A DNA stretch of 34,914 nt from Phoronis australis (Eukaryota > Phoronida > Phoronidae). Location: contig NMRA01000806.1 in the NCBI GenBank assembly GCA_002633005.1, positions 39,467-74,380 of the forward strand, in the 5' to 3' direction. The notes under the pieces are model-generated. The model saw nothing but the letters and a program-made list of their open reading frames with translations. It did no database searches and was not told the origin of the DNA. Of the stretch, positions 1 through 10,900 are shown in pieces. How positions within the stretch are numbered: position 1 is the first letter of the stretch; the number at the start of each line of letters is the position of its first letter. The position numbers and the translations under genes are program-made.

Positions 1-312
1 TCTTTTATATAGTGCACTGTAGTCGATAACTCAGTGCGGCAGAGATTGTGGCTGAAAGTGGAGGTGTAGACGCCAGCGCGGTTCCTAAAGTTTGCGAACA
101 TGAGAAGAAAAGAAAGTGACAAAGTGTTCAAGTATTACATTTTGAAGTTAATCGATGACCCGTTACAATAATTTGTTACTGGTATCATAATTCACATTGC
201 TAAACCGCGGTCTCTGAGGCCGTCGTTGCACTCAATGTTATCATCGATCTTAATCTAAAAGGTCGGGGATTCGCGTTTCCTGTTAGCACAGGGCGGTAAT
301 CACCAATCGTCA

Positions 313-358
313 AAAGTAGGGGATGGGCGCTTAACCGAGAGGTGGGCGCTTAACCCTA
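313..358. repeat. GGGCGCTTAACC direct repeat, copy 1
   Basis: AAAGTAGGGGATGGGCGC followed by TTAACCGAG, then a second GTGGGCGCTTAACC. The same arrangement recurs at 1038-1126 in the same orientation, about 720 bp away. This may mark both ends of one inserted element. Confidence 0.5.
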
Positions 359-1037
359 CAGCACCTAGCTTAAAAGTAGGTCACGACCCCTGAATAGCCT
401 GACTTAATTTGAGGCAGGTCATGAGTGAAACACAAGCCTTCAGTTAAACAGCTGCAGCATGTTTATTTACAAATAAAACACATACAATATATACATTTTT
501 AGAAAGGACAGAAACCAGGGATTCTCATGAAGTTCAAATTATTAAAATATGATAAAAATACGCAGAGTTATGAGTTTCTTAACTTTCAGAAAATTATCTG
601 GTCAGCAAAAATAATAAACAAGACTTGAAATCAACCATTATAACATGAGAAGTCTTGAACTTTTTTTCGAAGATAATACCAGTTTTCTCAGCTAAAATAC
701 ATCTGCAACTCCTTAAATTTTGAAAATGATTTGTTCGTTAGTTTCCAAGATATGCTAAAAAGAATATGATCACTTCCAACTCCTCAGTCATTAATATCAG
801 CTATGTCAAACACAAATGTATAGAAGTAGACATTTCTTAAAACTTTACACCATTTCAAAGACTTGTAAACTCACTATGGCTGCTTTTTTCTAAGCTTAGG
901 AGTGTGCTGACGTTCAGGATCATTAAAAGAGTNGACACTCATATGTGCGTTTACCGGCACTTGGGGTGATTGAAGCTTTCACTCAAATATGCGTGTACCG
1001 GCGCTATAGCGTTAATTGGAAATCTTCAAAAATAGCA

Positions 1038-1126
1038 GGGGGGGCGGTTAACCGAGCAGTGGGCGGTTAAATCGAAAATCCACCTAAAGTAGGGGTGGGC
1101 GGTTAACTGAGCATGGGCGTTAACCC
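1038..1126. repeat. GGGCGGTTAACC direct repeat, copy 2
   Basis: Four spaced GGGCG(G)TTAA units, including GGGCGGTTAACCGAG and TAAAGTAGGGGTGGGCGG. Related to the block at 313-358. The 940-1005 stretch just before it has two ACTCAnATnTGCGTnTACCGGC units. Confidence 0.5.
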
Positions 1127-1322
1127 GAACGATTACGGTAGTTTTCAATGAGTAGAAATAAGTACTGTTCAATTAACAGAGAAACAGTGAATACGGTTAT
1201 AAATCCACATTCTGTCCAATGCACCACTAAAATAGGCCTCAACTAGTTCCTGACATTTCATTATTCGTTCCGAGACCATCTTCAGTGTATAGAATGGCAT
1301 GCCATGGGTAGCTAATTTATAG

Positions 1323-1418
1323 GGCTTGGGCGCCAGCAATTATGAGCTGTCAGTTCTTTCAAGCCCTGAAACCATCTTTAATTTGTCTAAGGAACAACTT
1401 GAGACCAATTTCACGACG
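1323..1418 (+). CDS. possible upstream TTK exon (tentative)
   Basis: A TTATAG acceptor at 1317-1322 and a strong donor (ACG|GTAAGT) at 1419 bracket 96 nt that are open in more than one frame. Only the frame ending with two spare bases (...ISRR when joined to the next exon) is compatible with the exon at 1748. The alternative frame, beginning GLGASNYEL, looks more protein-like but is out of phase with that exon. I do not recognise TTK TPR sequence in either. It may be a chance pairing of splice-like sites. Confidence 0.2.
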
Positions 1419-1747
1419 GTAAGTGGTCTGAAACAAAAAATGCCAATTTTCTCTTTGTACAGATGTTCCTCTGTGGTCACCCTTCCGAAGGATGGAAAGT
1501 GTTCACTCCGGCAAATCTGTGTGCAGCAATCTAATCTTGTCTAACTTCAAATAATTGTCACAAAATTCTTAATACTCTTACTACTAATGAAGCAACTCAT
1601 TTTTGTTGCATGAAATACAGAATGCTGCATGAGGTTAGACCTGCATGATGGTGAAACATGCCAAAAATAAGTTAAATGGTGTTTGTTTGGCCAATGTTTA
1701 ACTTCCTCAAGTCATTAGCTGTGTGCTTATAAATAACTAAATTTCAG

Positions 1748-1924
1748 GAGCCGACACGTCAGTCGCGACTCTGACGATGCGGACACGCTACCTGTGGCCT
1801 TCAATAGTTTGCTTGGATCATATGGTGTTGATAGTGCCTCCAAGCCAAAGCTGCGCTCTTATCACAGCACGCCTGATTGTAAATCACAGGGACAGACCAG
1901 CATGCCCTCTACTGGCAAAAGAAA
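1748..1924 (+). CDS. TTK: TTK linker exon (first confident exon)
   Basis: Acceptor ATTTCAG|G and donor AAA|GTATGT bound 177 nt. The frame starts with the third base of a codon and reads [14 protein letters not shown] onward, Ser/Asp/Lys-rich and ending TGKR plus two bases. No folded domain is recognisable, which fits the disordered region between TPR and kinase domains in this family. Its exit phase matches the next exon at 3632 exactly, and that is the main reason for accepting it. Confidence 0.75.
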
Positions 1925-4900
1925 GTATGTGACTTGATTTACTAATGGATAGCTGAAGCAATTAAAAATAACAACAGTTACTGATGAAAAATACCACAGT
2001 GTAGGGTCTTCGTTGATTTAGTGCTTGTAACCATATAGACCTAGGTTTTGATTTGTTTCATTAATTTATCGAATTAAGGAAACGTTGGTGATTGTCACTG
2101 ATAAATTATGGTATTATTAGTTGTAATCCCTTTTAATTTTGTTGGTCAATCTTTGTATTGTTTGATACTGCAAGGTTACTATTTGTACAAAATAACATTT
2201 CCTGGACACCTGATGGTCAACCAATTCTATAGTCTATACTATTGACTTGCAGCTCAATTATACTTTGATACTACAGGTTTAGAGGTTGACCAAGGTAACT
2301 TTTGTGCTGCAAACATGTTGGTCAAACATTGTAAACTTTTATATTACAGGCTGAGTTATTGAACAATACCATTTTTATGTGCCCACATGTTCATATGTGG
2401 GAGCATTTTGCCATTATCATCTCTGTCCTGGCATTTAGCGTCCGCTGCTGTATCTCCTAAAGCCTTTCCGAATCTTATTGAGATATGACAGTAATGTGTT
2501 CCTTTGAAGCTGAAAGGCAGTGATAAATTTTGGGTAAATCTGACTTATTGTTTTGTCCCCACATGATCATTATAGGTTTTTTACGTTTACCTGTGTATAT
2601 TCAGAATTCCTGGATGAATTTTCATGAAATTTAGCAAAGAAAGGTTGCTGTTAAGGAGGCGACAACAAACCGCAATTTTTTAACGGGTTGCACCACCTAG
2701 TGAACATTTTTTGAATTTTCGAATTCGTTTTGCACATCAAAATTGACGCAAAATGTTTTTGATGAGAGGACCGAAGCTGATGTTGATTTTTGTACCAGTT
2801 TGATTACTTTGGCACCACCTATTGGTATTTTTTGTTTTTCGCGTCTATGACTGTTTCTCCTTAACTCTTTGTGGAGCTGGCAATGGATGATGACCAATTG
2901 GGACTACGTGCCCCCTTAGTGGCGATCTTAACTGATTTGCGTTTGCCTCTCTGTCTTAGAAGTTCCCTGCTGGATTTTCCTGAAATTTGGCAAATTGATT
3001 TCTGTTGGGAAGACGATAATGCTCATCATTTTGGGATGGATTTGATGTATTTTTGCGCCATCTAGTGGTCATTTTTGTTTTTTTATTTTTGCGCCATCTA
3101 GTGGTCATTTTTGTTTTTTCAATTAATTTTGATGTCGGCATATTAATCCGCCAAACCACTCAAAGTACAAAGAAAGAACTTAGCTGAGGTTTTTCTGGTG
3201 AGAATACCATGGCTGACGCTGGTTTCTGGATGAGTCTGTGAACCGTGGTGCCCTCTAGTGATGATTTTGTTTGCTGTATATCTTTTAATGGTTTGTTGCA
3301 TCTTTGTAAAATTTTACAAGTGTTACCCTACTACTACTTGACCTCCTAACTGTAATTTGGTTTTTCTTGTTCGCCCCTGTAATCTTTGGAATTCTTTGAT
3401 GGATTTTCATGAAATAGTTTTCTGTTCGGAAGATGACGACACCTTCTCCTTTTCTGAAAGGGCCGACTTATTCTGAGCCATCCCATGGCCATTTTTATGA
3501 TACTTAAAAACACCGGGTCCTCTGGAAGCTTTCCAACTGCAGTGCAGCCGTGGGTGCTTTTCAACACTCCACGTTGCTCTTGTTACCCCAAATATTTGTT
3601 GGTCAACTAGTGTTATATTTGGACTTTGCAGGTTTGTTGGTCGACCTATGAGGGTAGCCAGGACATCACTGGCCAAGCTGATGGAAGATGACGATGACAA
3701 TGGACACAAACATTTGGTCAACAATGACAACATAGACACTGCTGATCTTACTAATGGTAACATGGAGTTAGCTTTTATGTAATATCTTGTTTTATGCATG
3801 ACCTCTCGCTGATTGATATTTGGTGACCCTGCACCTCCTAGGTCATTTGCCAGTCGTAATATTTAACACCACTCTCGGATTGTTTGTCTTAGATAAATAG
3901 ATTGTCTGTTTAGGCTGCAAGCTGTTTTACATAATATATTATATGCAAACATGATCCATAACATTCCTCGAAAGTATGGTAGATACCTAAATGTGTATAG
4001 TTTAATAAAACTGCACTTTAAACCAACATTTTCATTCACTCATCAAACTAAGTCATATTTCATCTTTAAGTTTGGAAACATGCATAGCCCGGTACATGCA
4101 TACTGATTGTGTTGACATATTCTTAAGAAAACACGTACGTAGCAAACCTAAGGAAATCTCAGTAACTTCAATCAAAACATGTTTTTTGATAGGCAGCACG
4201 AAGTTAATCCCGCTTCAAGGATGGGTTTAATTAAGAGATTGCCAAGATACTAGCCAAGGTGTTAGGTGATATGAGGGTTGCCATGGCAAATATAGCAAAT
4301 CAGTGGTCACATGTGGAAAATGTTTATTTCAAAAAATAAATGTCATTGTCAACGGCTAAATGACTCCTTGGCTATGCTTCCAGGAAGAAGTGTTTAAATA
4401 CATCGTCTTTTTAAGAGGTTTCCTTTTAAAATGTGTCTTATAGTTTTGAGCCACCCTGTATAGGTCCCTTTCATTTCAGAAGGGAAAACGCATTCAGATT
4501 TGCAGTCATTGCATGTTTTGGGTGTAACTAACTGCATGAGTTAGAAATCTGAACCCATTTACTATTTTCTGTAGCTGAGCGAAGGTAAATTTTACCCAAG
4601 ACTGTCATAATACACAGGCTTCCTGATCATTAGGTCCTTAGTGATTGCTTTCTAACTGGGTTGTATTTCATGATTCCACAGGTCTGGCTGAGTGTACTAT
4701 TGAGACCATGAAGTCGGTAACCATCTCTCCAGTAGCAGAAGACAGTGGCGTGGCAGACGTACGTCACAAAATGACTTCTGACATTTCGAGAGATGGATCA
4801 TCAAACTTTACTCTGCCAAAAGCAAAACGGCCCAATACAGATATTGGTGGGCTGCATTTAAAAGACAGTTGTGAACCAAAACCAGGAGCTGTGGAAGCTG

Positions 4901-7900
4901 ACCAGAAGCAAGAGACACGTGGGGTTTTGCTGTTTCAGCACCAGAGAACAAGTGATTTTGTCTCACCGTTGCCAGTATTTTCACAGATGTCAAGTAAGAA
5001 GAAAGCTGTACCTCCGATGATGCCCAAGATGGCTAATAATGACTCTGATCTTGTGGAATCGATGCAGGTTTCTACAGCGAAGGAACCCAAAAGGTAAGCT
5101 GATTTGTCTTGATGTTCCATGAACCTTGAACTAGTCTGTGTGATCGGGCATTGTTCAGTTATTTCATGAACAGATGTTGCTGCTCGTGTGGATGGAAACA
5201 CAAAGTGTACTTGAACATCTTTAAAGTTATACTCACCATTTTTAACCACTCAAAGATAATGAGTCTGTCCCTGTGGTGTGTTCATTTACACCAAAATGTC
5301 TTTCTTATTTACTCCACCCGAGATTCAAATTATGAACCAGATTACTTGACCTCTTACATTATTTGTGAACAAAATTCCTGCCCTAACTGTTCAGTCAAGG
5401 CAGTTGAAAGAAACTTGTCAAAAAGCCATCAGTTTTGATAGGATTGGCCAACACATAATTTAACGAGATGTGATAGTTCGTTCTTGGTGGACCATAGCCT
5501 CATTTCCACAGTGCATTCAAAGTTGTAGTTCTTTACAGAGATGTGCCTCAGCCAATCGCCGCGAAACAGACAGTTGTTGAGCCACAACCAAAGGTTGAGC
5601 CAAAAGAAACAAAGCCCATCATTCCTGCTCTTACGGTTGGTGTACAAAACATGTAGTCAGTGACACTCGTATTTTGACCATGTTGGCTGGAGATGAACTT
5701 TTTATTTCAAAATAATAGATGGTGACATGTATTTCATTCTAATAATAGATGGTGACATGTATTTCATTCTATCACTAAGAATTAGCAAAAACATACTCGT
5801 GTCTCACATAGTTTAAGACCTGTATGGGGGAGCCACCTTCACTTATAAGTTAAGCTTAGTTGCATTATTTTATATATAACTTGTGCAGGTTAAAAATGTG
5901 CATGTACAGTAATAATAATATCAGCACTAATAGTAATTATATCAATACTTTTTCCGTAATACATGTGTGTTTAATGACTCGTTCCAGCAAGACAGCCTGA
6001 TCACAGTAAAAGGATGTTCATACTTCATTACCAAGGTGATTGGTCGAGGTGGATCTAGTAAGGTGGGTGGTCTCACTCATCAATTTCCATGCACTGTGGA
6101 AGTTCATATATAGTCAAAATTCCTAGCAACTCATTGGTTAGCTAACCTTAAAGTGCTGAGCAACTCACTGGTTCGCTAACCTTAAAATGCCGAGCAACCC
6201 CCTGGTTAGCTAACCTTAAAATGCTGGGCAACTCACTGGTTCGCTAACTTTAAAATGCTGGGCAACTCGCTGTTTCGCTAACCTTAAAATGCCGAGCAAC
6301 TCCCAGGTTTGCTAACCTTAAAATGCCGAGCAACTCACTGGTTCACTAAACCTTAAAATCTGCCGCTATCTTCACAGAAACCATCTGTTTTCAGCTGATG
6401 TTATCATTCTCTGTAGACTAACGTAAGTAATCAGGTGGGAAATTGTCCATCCTAACACGGTTGTAAACATTGGAGGCGGCAATAGTATTCTTTAAATATC
6501 TACTTTGAAATTTTTTAAATTGCATATTTGAATAGTTGAAAAGTACACGTGGTTATGTTTTTGAATTTTGAAAGATGACTTATAACCTAAAACTAGAAAG
6601 TTGTCCACAGTCTGTATTCCGCTTTTATTCTCCCAGTTACTAAGGGTCGTAAATCAGCAGTTGGAAGTTCAGGAAGTCAAGTATCATCATGATACAATTC
6701 TGGGCATGAGAAGTCAAAAATTATATCAAATTTAAAAAAAAACTTGTACAACTACTGTTGTCTGTGCATTGTATTTGTGGACCTCATACATTCATGTGAT
6801 TATCAAGCAATCAAAACTTCATGTTTTTTATAGATTGACAGTTTGTATATAATTAAAAAGATCGGAGAGCTGTGGCTATAAAAAAGGGAAAATTTGTGAA
6901 CCAAAATGTCAGAGTTTGCAATAACTCTGTTGTAAGGTGTCTTTGTCTTAATAAATCTCTTGTCCAAATTAGGATTAAGTTTTATTTGTGACAGCAGCTC
7001 TTTAATCCATTCATTTCCCCTGTAGGTGTACAAAGTGTTCGACTTTGAGAACAAGCGCGAGTTAGCCATAAAACACGTCAACCTTGAAGGAGTGGGAGAA
7101 TCATCACTGACAGGATACCTGAATGAGATCACTTTACTGAAGCGGCTCCAATACAGTAACAAAGTCATCAGGCTTTACGACTTGTGAGTTGTATATCTGG
7201 GTCCTGGTTTTATATAAAATGCTGTGTACCCAGTGCTGTTGTATGGCCAGACCTACTTGTAGCCATTGTTCTGGTGTCTTGGATTTTTACCATCACACTT
7301 TTCAACAAAGTGGCCAGATTTACTTTAAATAAGCTGTTTTGTTCTTATAGAAAGTACCGCATCGTGTACTCTGCTCCTTACTTACGTCTTTGTAGGTCTG
7401 ACTATGTGTGTGATCTTAGCTAAAACGAACCTCTGAGAAATTTATGCCAAGGAAAGAATCGAATGGTGTGATTGGTGGATTCTGTGGCCTACCAGTCACG
7501 AGTCAAAGTACCTAAGTTCAGTCGCTTCATTCGATTTCCGTCTGTCATGTTCACTGCAATGTATGTCTAGCCATTAACTAGGTCTGCCCTCCCAAATTTT
7601 ATGGATTTGCGGACAGGATCTCTGGTCCCAATGTTTACCCAATCCTCTGCTTGAGTTTATAGGTCTGGCCAGTCTTCCTGTTTATATGTTTCTACATGAT
7701 GATTTAGATGGTGTGCACATTATGTACGTTTGAGCACAAGCCAAATCTCTATTCTTTATCACTTGGTGTTGCACTTCATAGTCATACTTTGTGAGTGGCG
7801 CCACCTGATGAAGACCTGCGGTTGAATTTTTTCAGAGATCATTTTAAAACCCTTTATTGACATGTATTTCATTGTGATGGTGGAATACATTAATAAACTA

Positions 7901-10900
7901 AAAACCGGTCTTTCTTTTTAGGGGTGTTCCAGTAAAATCCCTGTGGGAGGGGGGGGGCGCGGCAGTAGAAATAAAAATTCATGGGTGGTGGTCTTCAGAA
8001 AAATACTCAAATTATGGGTGGTCGTTCCTGTAAGAAGTGATGCATTAAAAATGGGTGGTATGTTTTGACCTGTTAATGTTGACAGGTTGGTTACTTCAGC
8101 TGTCAAAACTCAAAAAATGCAATTGGCATATATCCTAACTTATCCCAATACAAAAAAGCCCATATTGCCAGTGAACAGAGTGCAATATGTTCACTAAGCC
8201 ATTAATCAAGTCATGGACAACTTGATTTGAGCCAACTATTTGTCTGCAGTCCTATTGAATTGAAAAGTTATGCACCACTAAACTGGTGTTAATGCATATA
8301 AGAAAATTGATGATTTTTAAATAAAAAGTATGAGGAGTAAGATAAACAAGTTCCAATATTCACTTGACATAGAAGTATAAAATAGTTCATGGAGACAGTT
8401 TGAGATTCATAGATCCTTATAATTGAAAAAAATGTTCATTGACACATGGTGAACAGAGACACCTGGTGGCTGCCAAATGTATTGATCACAGGCTACTTTA
8501 GTTTTTGACAATATTGGACAAGACAACTAGTTCTTGTTTGTCAATCATCTAAGTTCTTAACAGGTCCTCCTGGAGGCAATTTGTTTGCAAGTGTTGGATT
8601 TTATATTTTAATCTATTAAAAATAATTAAAAAATTATGGGTCATGGGTTGGAGAAATAAATGAAAAATATGGGTGGTGGGTACGAAATAAAAGTGCCTTC
8701 CCACCCTCCCATACAGATTTTGCTGGAACAGCCCTTATGAATGCAGCCAACATAAACAGTTTACAAACTTTTTATCGACTCCCTTTGTTTTCATTTATAA
8801 ATTGCGCAATGGTTAAAATTATTTTTTTATTTATTCATTTTTTTGGGTTACAATGATTTTGCTCAATACAGGAATTGATGTAATGATAAGCTAGTCAATC
8901 TAATTGTGATATTTGAAGTGGCATTATTGTCTGGGGGAAAGTTTTTCTAAGAACAGCCCCTGCACGTGGCATGTGAACCTGGAACTGTTGGGATTGTAGT
9001 CAAATACTTTGTTGGCGGAACTTAATCGCTCAAGGTAAATTGTAGTGGATTTTAAGTGTATTTAACTGAGTAAAATCACCTTCCTTGATTTCAATGAATG
9101 TCTGGGAGACAATGGCGGGAATTGGTGTTTCATAAGAAAAATCACAAAATTAAATTAATGTATATTTTTATTCATGTGTTATAGCGCAGGTCAAAGCTAA
9201 TAACTTCAAAATGTTTATTCCATCCAATAATAATCACAAAGATGCTCCATAAGTCCAACTTTTCCTTTGCAGTGAGTACAGTGCCTCCAAGCAGTCGTTG
9301 TACGTCATCATGGAGGTGGGTGACACTGATCTGGCCACGCTGTTCAGGAGTCACTTGAAGCAAGACCAACTTACTCCTATCATGATACAGTTTTACTGGA
9401 TGGAGATGCTGAAGGCCGTGCAGGTCTTACATAAGGAAGGTAATCTGTCATGGTCACACGTTCTCATGTCAACACCTTTGTTATAGCCGTCGCCATCATT
9501 GTCATCATCATCATCGTCATCATGTTAACAGTGTGCCGGATATCTTTTGCGGTACACTCAACGTGCTTAGGCTATATGGCTGAGCCCACTACACTGATCC
9601 CTTTATTGTGACTCATGTGAACCCCTCAACAAGGGGTTCCTGATGGTTGAAGCCCTCTAGTCTACTTGTTTTATAAAGAAATTGGAAAAACTATTTAACC
9701 TGAGCGATCTGCCAATTTCCTCCCAACAATGCTGTGTCCATCGAATAGAAGACTACGAAGGCTCGGATAGGGCGAATCTACTATATCGTGAGGAGCCTGG
9801 GGTTCCCTGGCATACTTACAGTAGTTTGAGCATGCTGTGATGTCTCATTGATTAGCTAAGTTTCTGAGCCTTGTAATTAACTCGATCACGACAAGCCAAA
9901 CTGTGTATTTAAAGAGTTTCTTAAAACCATTTGGCTCAGTAGGGTAATGCTGGGCACATCCAGAAATATCACATCATATCAGTATTTATCCACCATGTGC
10001 ATACAATGCTCGATGGGATGACCTGTAGGCCGCCAATGCAACCTCAGATTGTGTTTGGCGACTTGGGAAAAATTCCATGTTGCCACGCGGACGCCACTGC
10101 GAGTATCAAAGTCGGACGATAATTCCCTCTAAATTCATTTCAAGGTTTGTGTTGACTTCCAAACTTTTCCTAGATTTATTAACTTTGACCCACAATTGTT
10201 CCCTTTATTTTGTGAGTTCAGCGTAGTTGCCACCATGTTTGAATTATAACAGGAAGTAGACAGAACAGACAGCAGTCGGGATTTTTCAGCAAAATTGGTG
10301 AGAATGGTGTCACGGGTGTAGTTACAGTCATGGGACCTGTTTTTTTTGCGACCTCAGATTTCGTTTGGCGACTTGGGATTTTTGCCTTATGCAACATGGC
10401 ATTTAGCTGAGCGTTGAACGCTGGCATGTTAAGAAGAGTGCTTCTATCACTGGTGTTGTGCTGCACATTCGTTACACTCTCTCTTTAAACGTATATTGAT
10501 GAAATGTGCCAGTTAAGCATGGAAACTCAGCTTGAGGCTCATAGCACAATGAACGATGTCCAAATTTGCTTATCTTCGGAGCATCATGTCTCAAAAATTC
10601 TTTTATGCATAATTGTTCCCAAATTCTGTGAGGAATTATTTCTATAATGTTCCATTTTTGTAAGAGTGCTTTCAGTAATAGAATTTTGATAAAAAACTCA
10701 AAAGTAGCACTAAATAAAAAAATAAAATGATTTTGAAAAATGATATTGTGCGACATTTTTACGATTTCCTCTTGAACTCTTGTATCATGATGTTATTGGT
10801 ATTTTCACGTCTAGAATAAGATTTCAATAACAATTATGTGCCAAAATTAGAATGATGATTCCTGCATGATAGCTGTACTCCAGAACATATTGTCGTCAAA

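Larger units (their letters stand above)
1..1322. other. flank or intron 5' of the visible TTK exons
   Basis: No convincing exon seen. It contains two copies of a GGGCGGTTAACCGAG-type repeat (about 313-358 and 1038-1126), one N at 933, and AT-rich unique-looking sequence. TTK TPR exons were looked for and not found. Confidence 0.5.
1925..3631 (+). other. TTK intron filled with degenerate repeats
   Basis: Holds several TTGGTCAA...YAG|G mini-repeats (about 2142-2350) and a degenerate tandem array (about 2580-3500) with CTCF-like boxes. No coding exon recognised; short open frames lie within the repeats. Confidence 0.7.
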
